Shown: positions 52,699 through 61,509 of the stretch, in pieces | How the letters are laid out: each line of letters starts with the position of its first letter | Position numbering within the stretch: position 1 is the first letter of the stretch | NCBI RefSeq assembly: GCF_900108515.1 | Contig: NZ_FNWW01000001.1 | Coordinates: 372,001-436,000, forward strand | Reading direction: 5' to 3' | Source: Halobacillus karajensis | Lineage (GTDB): Bacteria > Bacillota > Bacilli > Bacillales > Halobacillaceae | DNA: 64,000 bases | Translations under genes and position numbers: made by a program | Notes under the pieces: generated by a model | The model's input: the letters and a program-made list of their open reading frames with translations, nothing else | What the model was told of the DNA's origin: nothing | Databases searched by the model: none

Positions 52699-52860
52699 TT
52701 ATTTTTTCAATAAATTACCTCCAAGCTCAGAATTATTATCAAAACGAACTTCCAAACGCTTACCTTTACCAGTGATGATAATACTGTCTTCATTTTCTGA
52801 TCTGATTCAATGACCTCTTGGACAATATATAGAAAAGTGATTTATCAACAAGAATCGTCA
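52699..52860 (-). pseudogene. Short coding remnant, possibly serine-recombinase C-terminus
   Basis: One minus-strand frame ends with ITGKGKRLEVRFDNNSELGG and a stop at 52699. A second frame just upstream reads TKAIPREVLTILVDK, the style of the C-terminal domain of large serine recombinases. The two are out of frame, so this is a damaged fragment of about 60 codons. It interrupts the otherwise tightly packed exopolysaccharide operon. Identification is tentative. Confidence 0.35.
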
Positions 52861-52950
52861 AAACCTCTCTAGGTATTGCTTTAGTCAAAAGAAAAAACGC
52901 GTTCCACTTGCAGCTAAAATAATCGTTTCATAATATGGTTGCACTTAACA

Positions 52951-54816
52951 TTAAAACATGTGTTCTATGAACTTTTCTTTTTTGTTAAGTCTGTTATTAG
53001 CTAGATCTATCGCGTATTTTTTCAAATCTTCAACACTACTTTCACCGTGTTGGTTAACTAAATATTCTACTAGCTCAAAATCAAACTCCACCGTCTTCCC
53101 AATAAAGATCTTCGGAAACACCGGCTTCTTATTCACTTCTTTCTCACTCAACAATTCCTCATACATCTTCTCTCCAGGACGGATTCCACTAAATTGAATT
53201 GGAATCTGCTCTTCCGTGAAGCCAGAAAGATGAATCAAGTTCTTCGCAAGATCGACAATCTTTACAGGCTCCCCCATATCTAGAACAAACACTTCTCCAC
53301 CTCTGGCAAGAGCACCAGCTTGAAGTACCAAACGAGAAGCTTCTGGAATCGTCATAAAGTATCGCGTCATGTCAGGATGGGTCACCGTGACCGGCCCACC
53401 GGCTTCGATTTGCTTCTTAAATAATGGAATAACACTGCCACGGCTGCCCAAGACATTACCGAATCGTACAGCAGCAAACTTTGTATTGCTCTGTCTGCTT
53501 AAATTTTGTATAACCATTTCTGCAATCCGCTTCGTCGCACCCATGACGTTCGGCGGGTTAACGGCTTTGTCTGTGGAAACAAGCACAAAGGCTTTTACCC
53601 CTGCATGGTGAGCAGCTTCGGCAACGTTCTTCGTGCCGATCACATTGTTCTTCACCGCTTCTTTCGGATTGGCTTCCATCAATGGCACATGCTTATGGGC
53701 AGCAGCATGATAAATATAAGAAGGTGCATAATCCTGGACCACTTGAAAGATTCGCTCTCTATCTTGAACATCGGCAATAACGGTCACAAGTTCTGTGTCA
53801 ATGTCGAATTGTTTTAATTCCATATGAATGGTATAAATACTGTTTTCTCCATGCCCAAGTAAAATGAGTCGTTCCGGACCGAACTTAACAAGCTGACGGC
53901 AGATTTCAGAACCGATACTTCCCCCGGCACCAGTCACCATGACCGTACGGCCTTTAACTTCTGTTTCTATGGAATCAATATCAAGTTCCACGGGCTCACG
54001 TCCGAGCAGGTCTTCAATCTGCACATCGCGTATTTGGCTCACGGAGACATTTCCCAGGGCAATATCTTCAATCATCGGCAATGTCTGCACATTTTTGACA
54101 GCATTTTTCGCCATTTGGATAATCTCTTTAAGACGATCATGCTCGACAGACGGCATGGCCATAACGATATGGTTGACATGATGACGGTCGACGATGTTTT
54201 GGATCTCGTTCGTGCTGCCAAGGACAGGTAATCCGGCAATCGTCAAATGGTGCATCGTAAAGTCATCATCAACGAAACCGATGATATCTCCCTCGAATTC
54301 ATTCGAGGTATTCATTTGTCTGGCTAACATCCGGCCTGCGGCGCCAGCGCCTACGATTAATGTCCGCTGGTGATTCGGGTCGACATTTACGCTTTTCGCC
54401 TTTTTCCTTTTCGGGTTCAGGGTAAGGCCATAGCTTTTATAATACTGCCACGCAAAGCGTACTCCGCCGATCAGTAAAATATGTAACATCCACGTAATTA
54501 ATAACGCGCGTTGATAAATCATTCCAAACACTAAAAATTGAACTAAAGTAGCCGATAATAAGGATAGGGTGACAACGACAATGATCCCAATTAATTCTTC
54601 GGTACTGGCATAGCGCCACTTCTTCTTATACATTCCAAACAAGCTTGAAAACAAATGATGGGAAAATAACAGCGCAAGCGATAACACAATCATAACGTTA
54701 TCGAAGACAGCTACGTATGGGTTTAAAAAGAAATGGGACATGTAAATGGAAAAGGAAACGATGATCGAATCGATAGCAATCAACAAAAAAAGACGTTTCC
54801 GATAAGCAGTTGTCAT
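52951..54816 (-). CDS. epsC: Membrane-bound UDP-GlcNAc 4,6-dehydratase (EpsC/CapD/PglF family)
   Basis: A 621-residue enzyme with four N-terminal membrane helices (about 10-120), a first nucleotide-binding region (VGAGAAGRMLARQM) and the catalytic SDR domain with VTGAGGSIGSEICRQL and VSTDKAVNPPNVMGATKR. As in other large dehydratases the usual Tyr is replaced by Met in MGATKR. It makes UDP-4-keto-6-deoxy-GlcNAc, the precursor aminated by the DegT-type enzyme. Length and order match EpsC of Bacillus subtilis. Confidence 0.92.
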   Translation of the reverse strand: MTTAYRKRLFLLIAIDSIIVSFSIYMSHFFLNPYVAVFDNVMIVLSLALLFSHHLFSSLFGMYKKKWRYASTEELIGIIVVVTLSLLSATLVQFLVFGMIYQRALLITWMLHILLIGGVRFAWQYYKSYGLTLNPKRKKAKSVNVDPNHQRTLIVGAGAAGRMLARQMNTSNEFEGDIIGFVDDDFTMHHLTIAGLPVLGSTNEIQNIVDRHHVNHIVMAMPSVEHDRLKEIIQMAKNAVKNVQTLPMIEDIALGNVSVSQIRDVQIEDLLGREPVELDIDSIETEVKGRTVMVTGAGGSIGSEICRQLVKFGPERLILLGHGENSIYTIHMELKQFDIDTELVTVIADVQDRERIFQVVQDYAPSYIYHAAAHKHVPLMEANPKEAVKNNVIGTKNVAEAAHHAGVKAFVLVSTDKAVNPPNVMGATKRIAEMVIQNLSRQSNTKFAAVRFGNVLGSRGSVIPLFKKQIEAGGPVTVTHPDMTRYFMTIPEASRLVLQAGALARGGEVFVLDMGEPVKIVDLAKNLIHLSGFTEEQIPIQFSGIRPGEKMYEELLSEKEVNKKPVFPKIFIGKTVEFDFELVEYLVNQHGESSVEDLKKYAIDLANNRLNKKEKFIEHMF

Positions 54817-55038
54817 AAAGACCCTCCACTCCTTTCTTGATTAAATCTAGAAAACTATGAAATATATGTAAGGAAGATATCAAAAACGATAACTTCCGAC
54901 ATTTTTCTGTAACATTATGATTATAGCAGGTCGAATCGATACAGGAAAAGACATGGATGCAATTTTTAACATTTCTTTAAAAAAATGTTAATGGTCATGA
55001 ATGGTGCTTATAATCATGAAAAGGGAGCCCCTGGACAC

Positions 55039-55814
55039 TTAAGAACCGAAAAGACCGAAAAGCTTTTTCTTTTTCCGGATCCGTTCAGGTGGTTCCGCGG
55101 CAAGCATGTTTCCGGCAACGACATCTTCCGCATTTTCAGATAGGAAGTAAACCATATCCAGACCATACTGTTTACGGATTTCTGCATAAGCGTCTGTCAT
55201 GCAGAAACCTCTGCTTGTGATATTATGAGCATCACTGGCAATTAAGTGAGCCAAATTCGCTTCAATCAATTGTTCAGAGAACTTCTTGATTTTTTCCCAA
55301 AATGGCCTGTAATGCTGGCAGCTGTCAATTGGCAGAAGGCCCCCTGTTTCACAAATGAATACAGTTGATCTGGGTGCTCAATCAATTGTTTATTTCGCTC
55401 CGGGTGGACAATAATCGGCTGCACACCGGCCACTTGAAGATCAAAGAACAATTGGCTTGCATACCTGGGTACAGAACCAGAAGGGAATTCCACAAACATG
55501 TAACTCGTTTGTTCATTGAGCATCAGGATTTCATCTTGGTGAATCCCTTCAACCATTTCCCCGTAAATACGTGTTTCCTGTCCTGGTAGAACTTGAAGCT
55601 CAATTCCTCGCTCTTGAAATGTACGGTTCAACTCAGCGACTTGGATTTTAATATTGTTTTTAAAGTTGTCGTAAATTCCGTTTTTATGGTGCGGGGTAGC
55701 GATGATTGTATCGATTCCATCCGCCACCGCAGCTTCTGCCATCGCTACACTCTCTTCAATCGTTTGAGCTCCATCATCAACCCCAGGTAGAATATGACTG
55801 TGTATATCTATCAA
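55039..55814 (-). pseudogene. ywqE: PHP-type tyrosine-protein phosphatase (YwqE/CpsB), one-base frameshift
   Basis: The first frame (IDIHSHILPGVDDGAQTIEE, ATPHHKNGIYDNFK, PGQETRIYGEM, VHPERN) carries the metal-binding His and Asp/Glu residues of CpsB phosphatases. After GHFGKK it goes out of frame; the second frame resumes with IEANLAHLIASDAHNITSRG and runs to the normal end. Adding one A to the A6 run (55290-55295) restores GKKIKKFSEQLIEANLAH. The likely start is TTG at 55814 behind AGAGGGAG. This enzyme normally dephosphorylates the BY-kinase encoded just upstream. The shift may be a mutation or a homopolymer read error. Confidence 0.8.
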
Positions 55815-55998
55815 AAGACTCACTCCCTCTTTCCTTCTATTCCTATACAAATACTCTCTAATTGTTACCTTTTATCTAGTTTACCAATTTAAGAGAAGAA
55901 ATTGAAGATACTTAGAGGTGTTATTTTTAAAAATTCTCTTCTTTTTTAAAATTTGTTAACGAAAATGAGCGAATTGTAAAACTTATGTTATAAAAAAA

Positions 55999-56024
55999 GA
56001 AGGAATGATGACTCCATCCCTTCC
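55999..56024 (-). terminator. Terminator after the tyrosine kinase gene
   Basis: On the minus strand GAAGGGATG pairs with CATTCCTTC (one mismatch) around AGTCAT and is followed by TTTTTTT. It begins 10 bp beyond the kinase stop, so the phosphatase and later genes need read-through or a new promoter. Confidence 0.7.
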
Positions 56025-56033
56025 TTTTTCTTA

Positions 56034-56738
56034 TTAATGACCGTAATAGTAGTAATAATTACTAGACTTAATATCTTGATCGTTGAGGACAACGCCTAAA
56101 AGATTCGCTTTCGTCTGTTCGAGATGTTCCTTCGCTTTCGCAGCGGCCTCTTTGTCCGTTTGTTTACTACGAACGACGAGCATACAGCCATCCACAAATT
56201 TGGATAATACTTGGGAATCCGTAACGGCCAGCACAGGAGGTGTATCAAAGATGATTATATCGTAGGTTTCCTTCGCTTCCTCAATAAACGTCTGCATTTT
56301 TTTAGACCCTAACAATTCGGATGGGTTTGGTGGAATCGGTCCACACGTCATCACATCAAGGTTCTCGATTTCCGTCTGACTTACAAGTTTATGCACAGGT
56401 TGATCGCCGACAAGATAATTACTCAATCCTTTGCTATTGTTCACACGGAACGTATAGTGAATCGTCGGCTTCCTAAGATCTGCGTCGACAAGCAGCACTT
56501 TCTTCCCTTGCTGGGCAAAGACAACGGCTGTATTCGCTGTCGTAATCGACTTCCCTTCCGATGGACTGGCGGAAGTAATGAGCATCGTTTCGAGTTCTTT
56601 ATCCACCGAAGTAAACTGCAGGTTTGTCCGAATCGTACGGAATTGTTCAGCAATCGGCGATTTTGGATTGACATCAGCAATTAAACTACGGCCAACGGAG
56701 TTGGCGGACTTTTTCTTTTTACGTGCCAACCGACTCAC
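56034..56738 (-). CDS. epsB: Bacterial tyrosine kinase (BY-kinase), EpsB/YwqD/CapB type
   Basis: A 234-residue cytoplasmic BY-kinase with Walker A (ASPSEGKSITTANTA), Walker A' (VLLVDADLRKP) and Walker B (YDIIIFDTPPVLA). It needs the neighbouring membrane modulator for activity. The C-terminus has five consecutive tyrosines followed by Gly-His, the autophosphorylation cluster. The start is GTG at 56738, overlapping the modulator gene by 20 bp. It controls polymer length and export together with Wzz and the phosphatase. Confidence 0.93.
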   Translation of the reverse strand: MSRLARKKKKSANSVGRSLIADVNPKSPIAEQFRTIRTNLQFTSVDKELETMLITSASPSEGKSITTANTAVVFAQQGKKVLLVDADLRKPTIHYTFRVNNSKGLSNYLVGDQPVHKLVSQTEIENLDVMTCGPIPPNPSELLGSKKMQTFIEEAKETYDIIIFDTPPVLAVTDSQVLSKFVDGCMLVVRSKQTDKEAAAKAKEHLEQTKANLLGVVLNDQDIKSSNYYYYYGH

Positions 56739-57477
56739 CTCGCATTTCTGTTACGTTTGCTTTCTTTCTTGCTCTAGGTCGGGCAGGGATATCATCAGAG
56801 GTAATGGTTGAAACCACACCTAAAACAGGTAGCCCCAGGTTTTCTTCAATATCCGCTTCTTCTTTAATAGAAGTGTCCAGATATTCAAGTAAGAATGCAA
56901 GACCAACACCAACCATAAGACCCACCACCAAAGCAATGGCAATGTTCAAGGTTGTATTCGGGCTTACCGGTGTTGGATCAGCACCAACCATAGCTTCCGA
57001 TAATACATTGACGTTATCTACATTCATAAGATTAGGAATCTCGCTTTGGAACACCGAAACGGTCGTGTTTGCAAGATCCGCCGCTCTCTGAGGATCTTCA
57101 TCGGTGGCGGTAACGTTTACGACCTGTGATTCATTGCTGTTGGACACTTGCAGCTTCTTCGATAAAGCGGCAGCTGTGAGATCGATTCCCATCTCATTGG
57201 CGACTTCATCTAAAATGCGCGGGCTTTTAATCACCTCGTTATACGTATTAATCAATTCAACATTTGTCCGTATATCATCGATATTATAAGGTGTATTTTG
57301 GCTTTGGTCCTGGGACTGACTGACGATGAACTGGGATGAAGCCTCATATGTAGGTGTTAGAACGAATAATGTAATAAGTGCACTAAGTACAGCCGCACCC
57401 ACAGCCAGGCTGAGAATGAGTAGAATTCTTTTTTTGAGCACCTCGAAAATCTCTTTCAAGGAAATCGTTTCTTCCAT
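56719..57477 (-). CDS. epsA: Chain-length determinant / BY-kinase modulator (Wzz, EpsA/YwqC type)
   Basis: A 252-residue Wzz protein with two membrane helices (about 20-41 and 175-196) and an outer coiled region between them. The opening ISLKEIFEVLKKRILLIL and the proline-rich GADPTPVSPNTTLNIAIALV before the second helix are family features. The cytoplasmic tail would activate the tyrosine kinase whose start it overlaps. It is the first full gene of the exopolysaccharide operon; a short peptide frame lies about 110-270 bp upstream. Confidence 0.92.
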   Translation of the reverse strand: MEETISLKEIFEVLKKRILLILSLAVGAAVLSALITLFVLTPTYEASSQFIVSQSQDQSQNTPYNIDDIRTNVELINTYNEVIKSPRILDEVANEMGIDLTAAALSKKLQVSNSNESQVVNVTATDEDPQRAADLANTTVSVFQSEIPNLMNVDNVNVLSEAMVGADPTPVSPNTTLNIAIALVVGLMVGVGLAFLLEYLDTSIKEEADIEENLGLPVLGVVSTITSDDIPARPRARKKANVTEMRGESVGT

Positions 57478-57588
57478 TGATGAACCTCCAATTATGTCGA
57501 ATATTGAGATAAAAACATTATAGCATACTCATAAAGATGTTTAAGTGCTGATTGCAATTTTTTACTTTCCTTTAATATTCATCCATTG

Positions 57589-57749
57589 CTAAATGCCCTC
57601 ATCTTCCCCTATCGGTTTCTTTTCTACTTCTATAAATGAGTCCTCCTGCCCATTTTGCATTCCTGCAATTCTATTACAACTATCTGTTTTACTTAAATAA
57701 GAATGGCGTTAAATTTGTCGGTTCCTAACCAATGTTGGATTTCTTTCAT
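57589..57749 (-). pseudogene. Small ORF in the exopolysaccharide operon leader, apparently frameshifted
   Basis: An 18-codon frame (MKEIQHWLGTDKFNAILI) starts at ATG 57749 behind AAGGAGGGGGGA, an exceptionally strong ribosome site. After its stop another frame reads YLSKTDSCNRIAGMQNGQED then SFIEVEKKPIGEDEGI before stopping at 57589, also protein-like. Joined by a one-base shift they would give about 53 residues. It may be a short conserved peptide gene of the operon leader, intact or decayed. No family recognised. Confidence 0.4.
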
Positions 57750-57773
57750 TAAATCCCCCCTCCTTTTTCAAAA

Positions 57774-57817
57774 GTAAAAAGAGAAACCTGGGATTCCCCG
57801 TAGGTTTCTCTTTTTAC
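57774..57817. terminator. Bidirectional terminator after the side glycosyltransferase gene
   Basis: A perfect 16-bp stem, GTAAAAAGAGAAACCT with its complement, separated by 12 bases. The A-run and T-run flank the loop so it works in either direction. It abuts the stop at 57818 and separates the MurJ-like operon from the main exopolysaccharide operon. Confidence 0.85.
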
Positions 57818-58900
57818 TTACTCATATAAATCGATGATCCGCTCAAGCATGACTTCTTCATCATTTTCCCTGGCGGATTGTTCTCCTTTTTCAACCATAG
57901 AAGCTCTTAATGATTCATCAGAAAGCGTTTGTTCCAGCCCCGCTTCCAGCGAATCCGCGCTTTTCGGCTCGACGAGAACTCCCGTGCCATCCTTCAAGAG
58001 ATAGGATAAGCCGCCCACATCTGTGGCCACGACAGGGGTATGACACGACATTGCTTCTAATGCCACAAGCCCAAACCCTTCAATATGGGAAGGGAGAACA
58101 AACACATCTGCTGCAGCCATCCATTTTCCAACGGCTTTCTGGTCTTTCGGTCCGTGGAAATGAATGCGATCTTTATTCGCTTGCTCGATGCTTGCCTCTA
58201 GTTCTTCCAGGAACTGTTCACTTTTTTTGCTTCCTAAAAGGTGCAGTTCGAGGTCTCCCCGTTTTGCGTTCAGGCGTTGAAACGCTTCACTGAGCTCACG
58301 CAGCCCTTTCGCTTCAATCCAGTTCCCGACAAACAAGAGATGTTTCCGGTCAGGAGCCAATTTCAACTCCTGTTTCGCTTTGACTGCATCCATAGGAGCA
58401 AATACTTTTCGGTTGACCCCCATATTGATGACCGATACTTTCTGTTCAGGGATACCGAAGTTCCCGGTCACTTCCTGTTTCAGCGCTTCCCCGACAACGA
58501 TGACATGATCAGCTTCTTGCAAAATATAGCCGGTCATTTTCCGGATCAGCGGACTTTTTTTCGCCATTTGATCCAGATCGCCCCCGTGGGAGGTGACGAT
58601 CAGCTTTGTTTTGAACAGCTTCTTGAATAACAAGGCAGGGAGACCGGACGGGAAAATGTAATGGGCATGAACCACATCATACTTACGGCCGGACGGCAGT
58701 TTGCTGATCGTTTTCAAGAACCAGCGCCCATATTTTTTCAATAGGTTAAGCTTACCGCCACGGTTATCACGGTTGACGGCAATGTCGATCTTAAGCCCTT
58801 TTTTCCTGAGAGCTTCGACCTGGTTGCGGACGAAGATTCCATACGTCGGATTCTTCCGACTTGGATACATATTGCTGATGACTAATACTCGTTTACTCAT
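57818..58900 (-). CDS. Glycosyltransferase family 4
   Basis: A 360-residue GT4 enzyme opening VLVISNMYPSRKNPTYGIFV, with HAHYIFPSGLPALLFKKLF, VTSHGGDLDQMAKKSP, FVGNWIEAKGLRELSEAFQ and PSHIEGFGLVALEAMSCHTP with both catalytic Glu. The ATG at 58900 has GGGAGGATT upstream and is preferred over the longer frame to 58921. It follows the PIG-L deacetylase by about 20 bp and ends at a strong terminator. Donor and acceptor unknown; likely an extra envelope glycan or side-branch. Confidence 0.87.
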   Translation of the reverse strand: MSKRVLVISNMYPSRKNPTYGIFVRNQVEALRKKGLKIDIAVNRDNRGGKLNLLKKYGRWFLKTISKLPSGRKYDVVHAHYIFPSGLPALLFKKLFKTKLIVTSHGGDLDQMAKKSPLIRKMTGYILQEADHVIVVGEALKQEVTGNFGIPEQKVSVINMGVNRKVFAPMDAVKAKQELKLAPDRKHLLFVGNWIEAKGLRELSEAFQRLNAKRGDLELHLLGSKKSEQFLEELEASIEQANKDRIHFHGPKDQKAVGKWMAAADVFVLPSHIEGFGLVALEAMSCHTPVVATDVGGLSYLLKDGTGVLVEPKSADSLEAGLEQTLSDESLRASMVEKGEQSARENDEEVMLERIIDLYE

Positions 58901-58920
58901 AGCTGAATCCTCCCTGGCCA

Positions 58921-59805
58921 CTAAATGGAGTGGCGATAGAAGTCTTTCTTCTGATCATAGTTTTTAAAAATCGCCCACAATAAGGTGTCTGTTCTGTTCA
59001 CCTGTTTAAAGATCTTCGGAAAGTTGAGTTCTTTTTCCTTTAGGGTGTCACAATGGTGAATGAAAGCGTCCTTGTCCAACTGGATAAACCCTTCCGCCGA
59101 TTGGACAGGCTTCTCAGCTAAATTCCCTTTCAGCTGGTTCAATTCGAGAAAACCATCAAAAGCAATCGCCTGGGAGGCGAATACTTCTGTCGCCTGGACT
59201 TTCTTCCCATACTGATCAGAAGTGTCAACAAGACAGTTAATGAAATCCGGTGGAAACGCGCAGTTGATTTCGTACATACGCACAACGCCATCGAATCTGT
59301 CTAGTTGTTTTAACGTATCAGCGAGAAGCTGGGCGGTTGCGGTGTGATCCGTATGGGCATCGACATAAGGGGTCGTATAGATGACGTCAGGGTCGACCTC
59401 CTCGATTTTCCGCTTCAAATATTGGATGTTCGCTTCTTTACTGGAGACACCGCCATCGGGCAGATCCATATAGGAGACATCAGCCAACTTCAAAATCTCC
59501 ATCACCTGATCGATTTCCGCTTTACGGCTCTTTTTCAGCTCTTCTTCACTTAGATCACTGACACTGCCCCCACCGTCTGTAAGGAAAAGACAGTGAATCT
59601 CCGCCCCATTGTCTGCATGCTTTCTTAAAGTTGCACCGGGACCGATCGTTTCATCATCCATATGCGGGGCTAGCACAAGTACTCGTTCCTCATCTTCGAG
59701 CGACTGAAGTTCGAGGGACGCATTATAATGATTTTTAAGAATCTTCCTTGTTAACGGACGATTGACGGGACGAGCGATATCCATGACCCATTCTTTTTTA
59801 CTCAT
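58921..59805 (-). CDS. PIG-L/LmbE-family zinc deacetylase
   Basis: A 294-residue PIG-L-family N-deacetylase. The zinc and catalytic motif is APHMDDETIGPGATLRKH near residues 45-62, with Met replacing the usual Pro in the AHPDDE motif, and the third ligand histidine is in DAHTDHTATAQLLAD. Members remove acetyl groups from GlcNAc-containing lipids or small molecules (for instance BshB in bacillithiol synthesis). Being longer and set between a flippase and a glycosyltransferase, this one probably deacetylates a surface glycan. Confidence 0.85.
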   Translation of the reverse strand: MSKKEWVMDIARPVNRPLTRKILKNHYNASLELQSLEDEERVLVLAPHMDDETIGPGATLRKHADNGAEIHCLFLTDGGGSVSDLSEEELKKSRKAEIDQVMEILKLADVSYMDLPDGGVSSKEANIQYLKRKIEEVDPDVIYTTPYVDAHTDHTATAQLLADTLKQLDRFDGVVRMYEINCAFPPDFINCLVDTSDQYGKKVQATEVFASQAIAFDGFLELNQLKGNLAEKPVQSAEGFIQLDKDAFIHHCDTLKEKELNFPKIFKQVNRTDTLLWAIFKNYDQKKDFYRHSI

Positions 59806-59812
59806 AGCAGCA

Positions 59813-61327
59813 TTACCCCTTTTTCCGCTTGGTTATATTTCTTAATAAAAATAAGAAGGCCTGTGTTTTCAACGCAAAAGAACAAGCAATGAAAACAACG
59901 GCTCCCACGACGGCTACACTGATGATTTGCAAGAGATTCGGCCAGCTTGTGATCACCTGTTGAAGGCCGATCACAGCTCCACTCATCACAGCCACCGCGA
60001 CGGTAATTTTTACATAATCTTTCACAAGGTACTTGAAGTCCAAGCCCCCGACGAGTCTCACGAAGACGACAAGGCAGGCAGCTGTATAGAACAACGCCAT
60101 CAAGGATGCGGCTAACGGAATCCCGCGGTAACCGAGCCACTCGGCCAACAGAAAGTTAAACAACACGTTGAGTGCGATCGAACCAATACTGATCATCAAA
60201 ATCAGGTGGCCCTTTTTCATCGTATAAAAGCCTTTGTTGATCACATTATTCAGACTGAAGAAAACGACCGAACCGAAGTACAGGTAAGCGACTTGTGTCG
60301 TGGCCTCTGTCGCTGCATCACTGAACGCTCCGCGCTCATAGAAGAGTTCGATCAAATTCGGCATCAATAACATCATCCCGATAACAGCTGGCAGAAGGAC
60401 GAGATACATCGTCGTCAGCCCTTTTTCGATGCCGCGTTTGAACTGATCCGTATCATTTGCAGTGATCGCTTTCGATAATAATGGGAAGATGATCGTCGCA
60501 ATGGTGACTCCAAAAATCGCTTGCGGCATGTGCACAAGGTTCTTCGCATAGTTGATGTAGGTGACCGCCCCTTCGCCCTGGTGACCAGCGAAGATGGTAC
60601 CGACCATTAAATTGACCTGTCCGACCGCAACAGTCAGCCCCACCGGGAGGAAGATCCAATAAAACTGCTTCACTTCCGGCCAATCGATTTTTTGCTTTAC
60701 ATCCATCACTTTCCGCGGAACGACAAGGAACAATTTAAAAATCAGCGATAAGACGGTACCGACCAAGTAACCAAGCGCTAACGAATAAGCGCCGATTTGG
60801 TTGGCGAATAAGAAAGCTGCAAAAATCGAACTTAAAATCACAATGATTTGGGAGACAATCGACAGCGAGAACTTGCTTTCCGCATCGAAAAATGCCTCTA
60901 ATACACTGTTCATCCCGACAAACGAAATGCAGGCAAAGAAGATGATCGTGACCCATGTCGCGATCTGTGTTGCTTCCTCACTGAAATTCGGATATAGCAA
61001 CGGCATGATCACAGGAGCAAGCAGCATGCCGATAATCGATAAAATAAACGCTAATACAAGCGTCCCTTTGAACACTTGTCCTAAATAGGTCTTTCCTCTA
61101 TTTTCTTCTACAGATTGAATATAACTTGGCACAAGCGCATTTTTCATCCCGTTTGTCATGAACAGAATCAACATGTTTGGGATGATAAAAGCCGCTAAAT
61201 AAGCGTCGGCCACATAACTGTCCCCGAAATAATAAGCGATGACCATATCGCGGATCAATCCGGATACTTTCAGGAGCAGAGTGGCGCCGATAAATAAGAT
61301 ACTGGCTAAACCTAACTTAGATTTCAA
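59813..61327 (-). CDS. MurJ/MviN-family lipid-linked oligosaccharide flippase
   Basis: A 504-residue flippase of the MVF family with fourteen hydrophobic helices. SGLIRDMVIAYYFGDSYVAD (23-42) with the conserved Arg, and ALVPSYIQSVEENRG, are MurJ hallmarks. It is the first gene of a three-gene leftward operon with the deacetylase (8-bp gap) and GT4. In Bacillus the essential lipid II flippase may be MurJ or Amj; this copy in a glycan operon may serve a different lipid-linked saccharide. Confidence 0.85.
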   Translation of the reverse strand: MKSKLGLASILFIGATLLLKVSGLIRDMVIAYYFGDSYVADAYLAAFIIPNMLILFMTNGMKNALVPSYIQSVEENRGKTYLGQVFKGTLVLAFILSIIGMLLAPVIMPLLYPNFSEEATQIATWVTIIFFACISFVGMNSVLEAFFDAESKFSLSIVSQIIVILSSIFAAFLFANQIGAYSLALGYLVGTVLSLIFKLFLVVPRKVMDVKQKIDWPEVKQFYWIFLPVGLTVAVGQVNLMVGTIFAGHQGEGAVTYINYAKNLVHMPQAIFGVTIATIIFPLLSKAITANDTDQFKRGIEKGLTTMYLVLLPAVIGMMLLMPNLIELFYERGAFSDAATEATTQVAYLYFGSVVFFSLNNVINKGFYTMKKGHLILMISIGSIALNVLFNFLLAEWLGYRGIPLAASLMALFYTAACLVVFVRLVGGLDFKYLVKDYVKITVAVAVMSGAVIGLQQVITSWPNLLQIISVAVVGAVVFIACSFALKTQAFLFLLRNITKRKKG

Positions 61328-61509
61328 TTTCTATACCTCTTTCATTCTTTCCAATGATTGTTCTACTATAAATCAACTCTCATGATTTTACCATAGGAGA
61401 CAGGACTGTTGAACAGAGCCCAAATGCTCTGGTAAGAATGGGTGAAATTTCTCCTTTCCATTTCACCTCACAGCTATTAAACTATAGAAGTTATAGAAAG
61501 GAGCTTGCT

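Noticed and set aside
54817-55038. An EAR-type processive antitermination RNA near epsC, as in Bacillus subtilis.
   Set aside because: The spacer has only a weak TAACATTT/AAATGTTA stem and I could not recognise the conserved EAR core; a covariance search would be needed.
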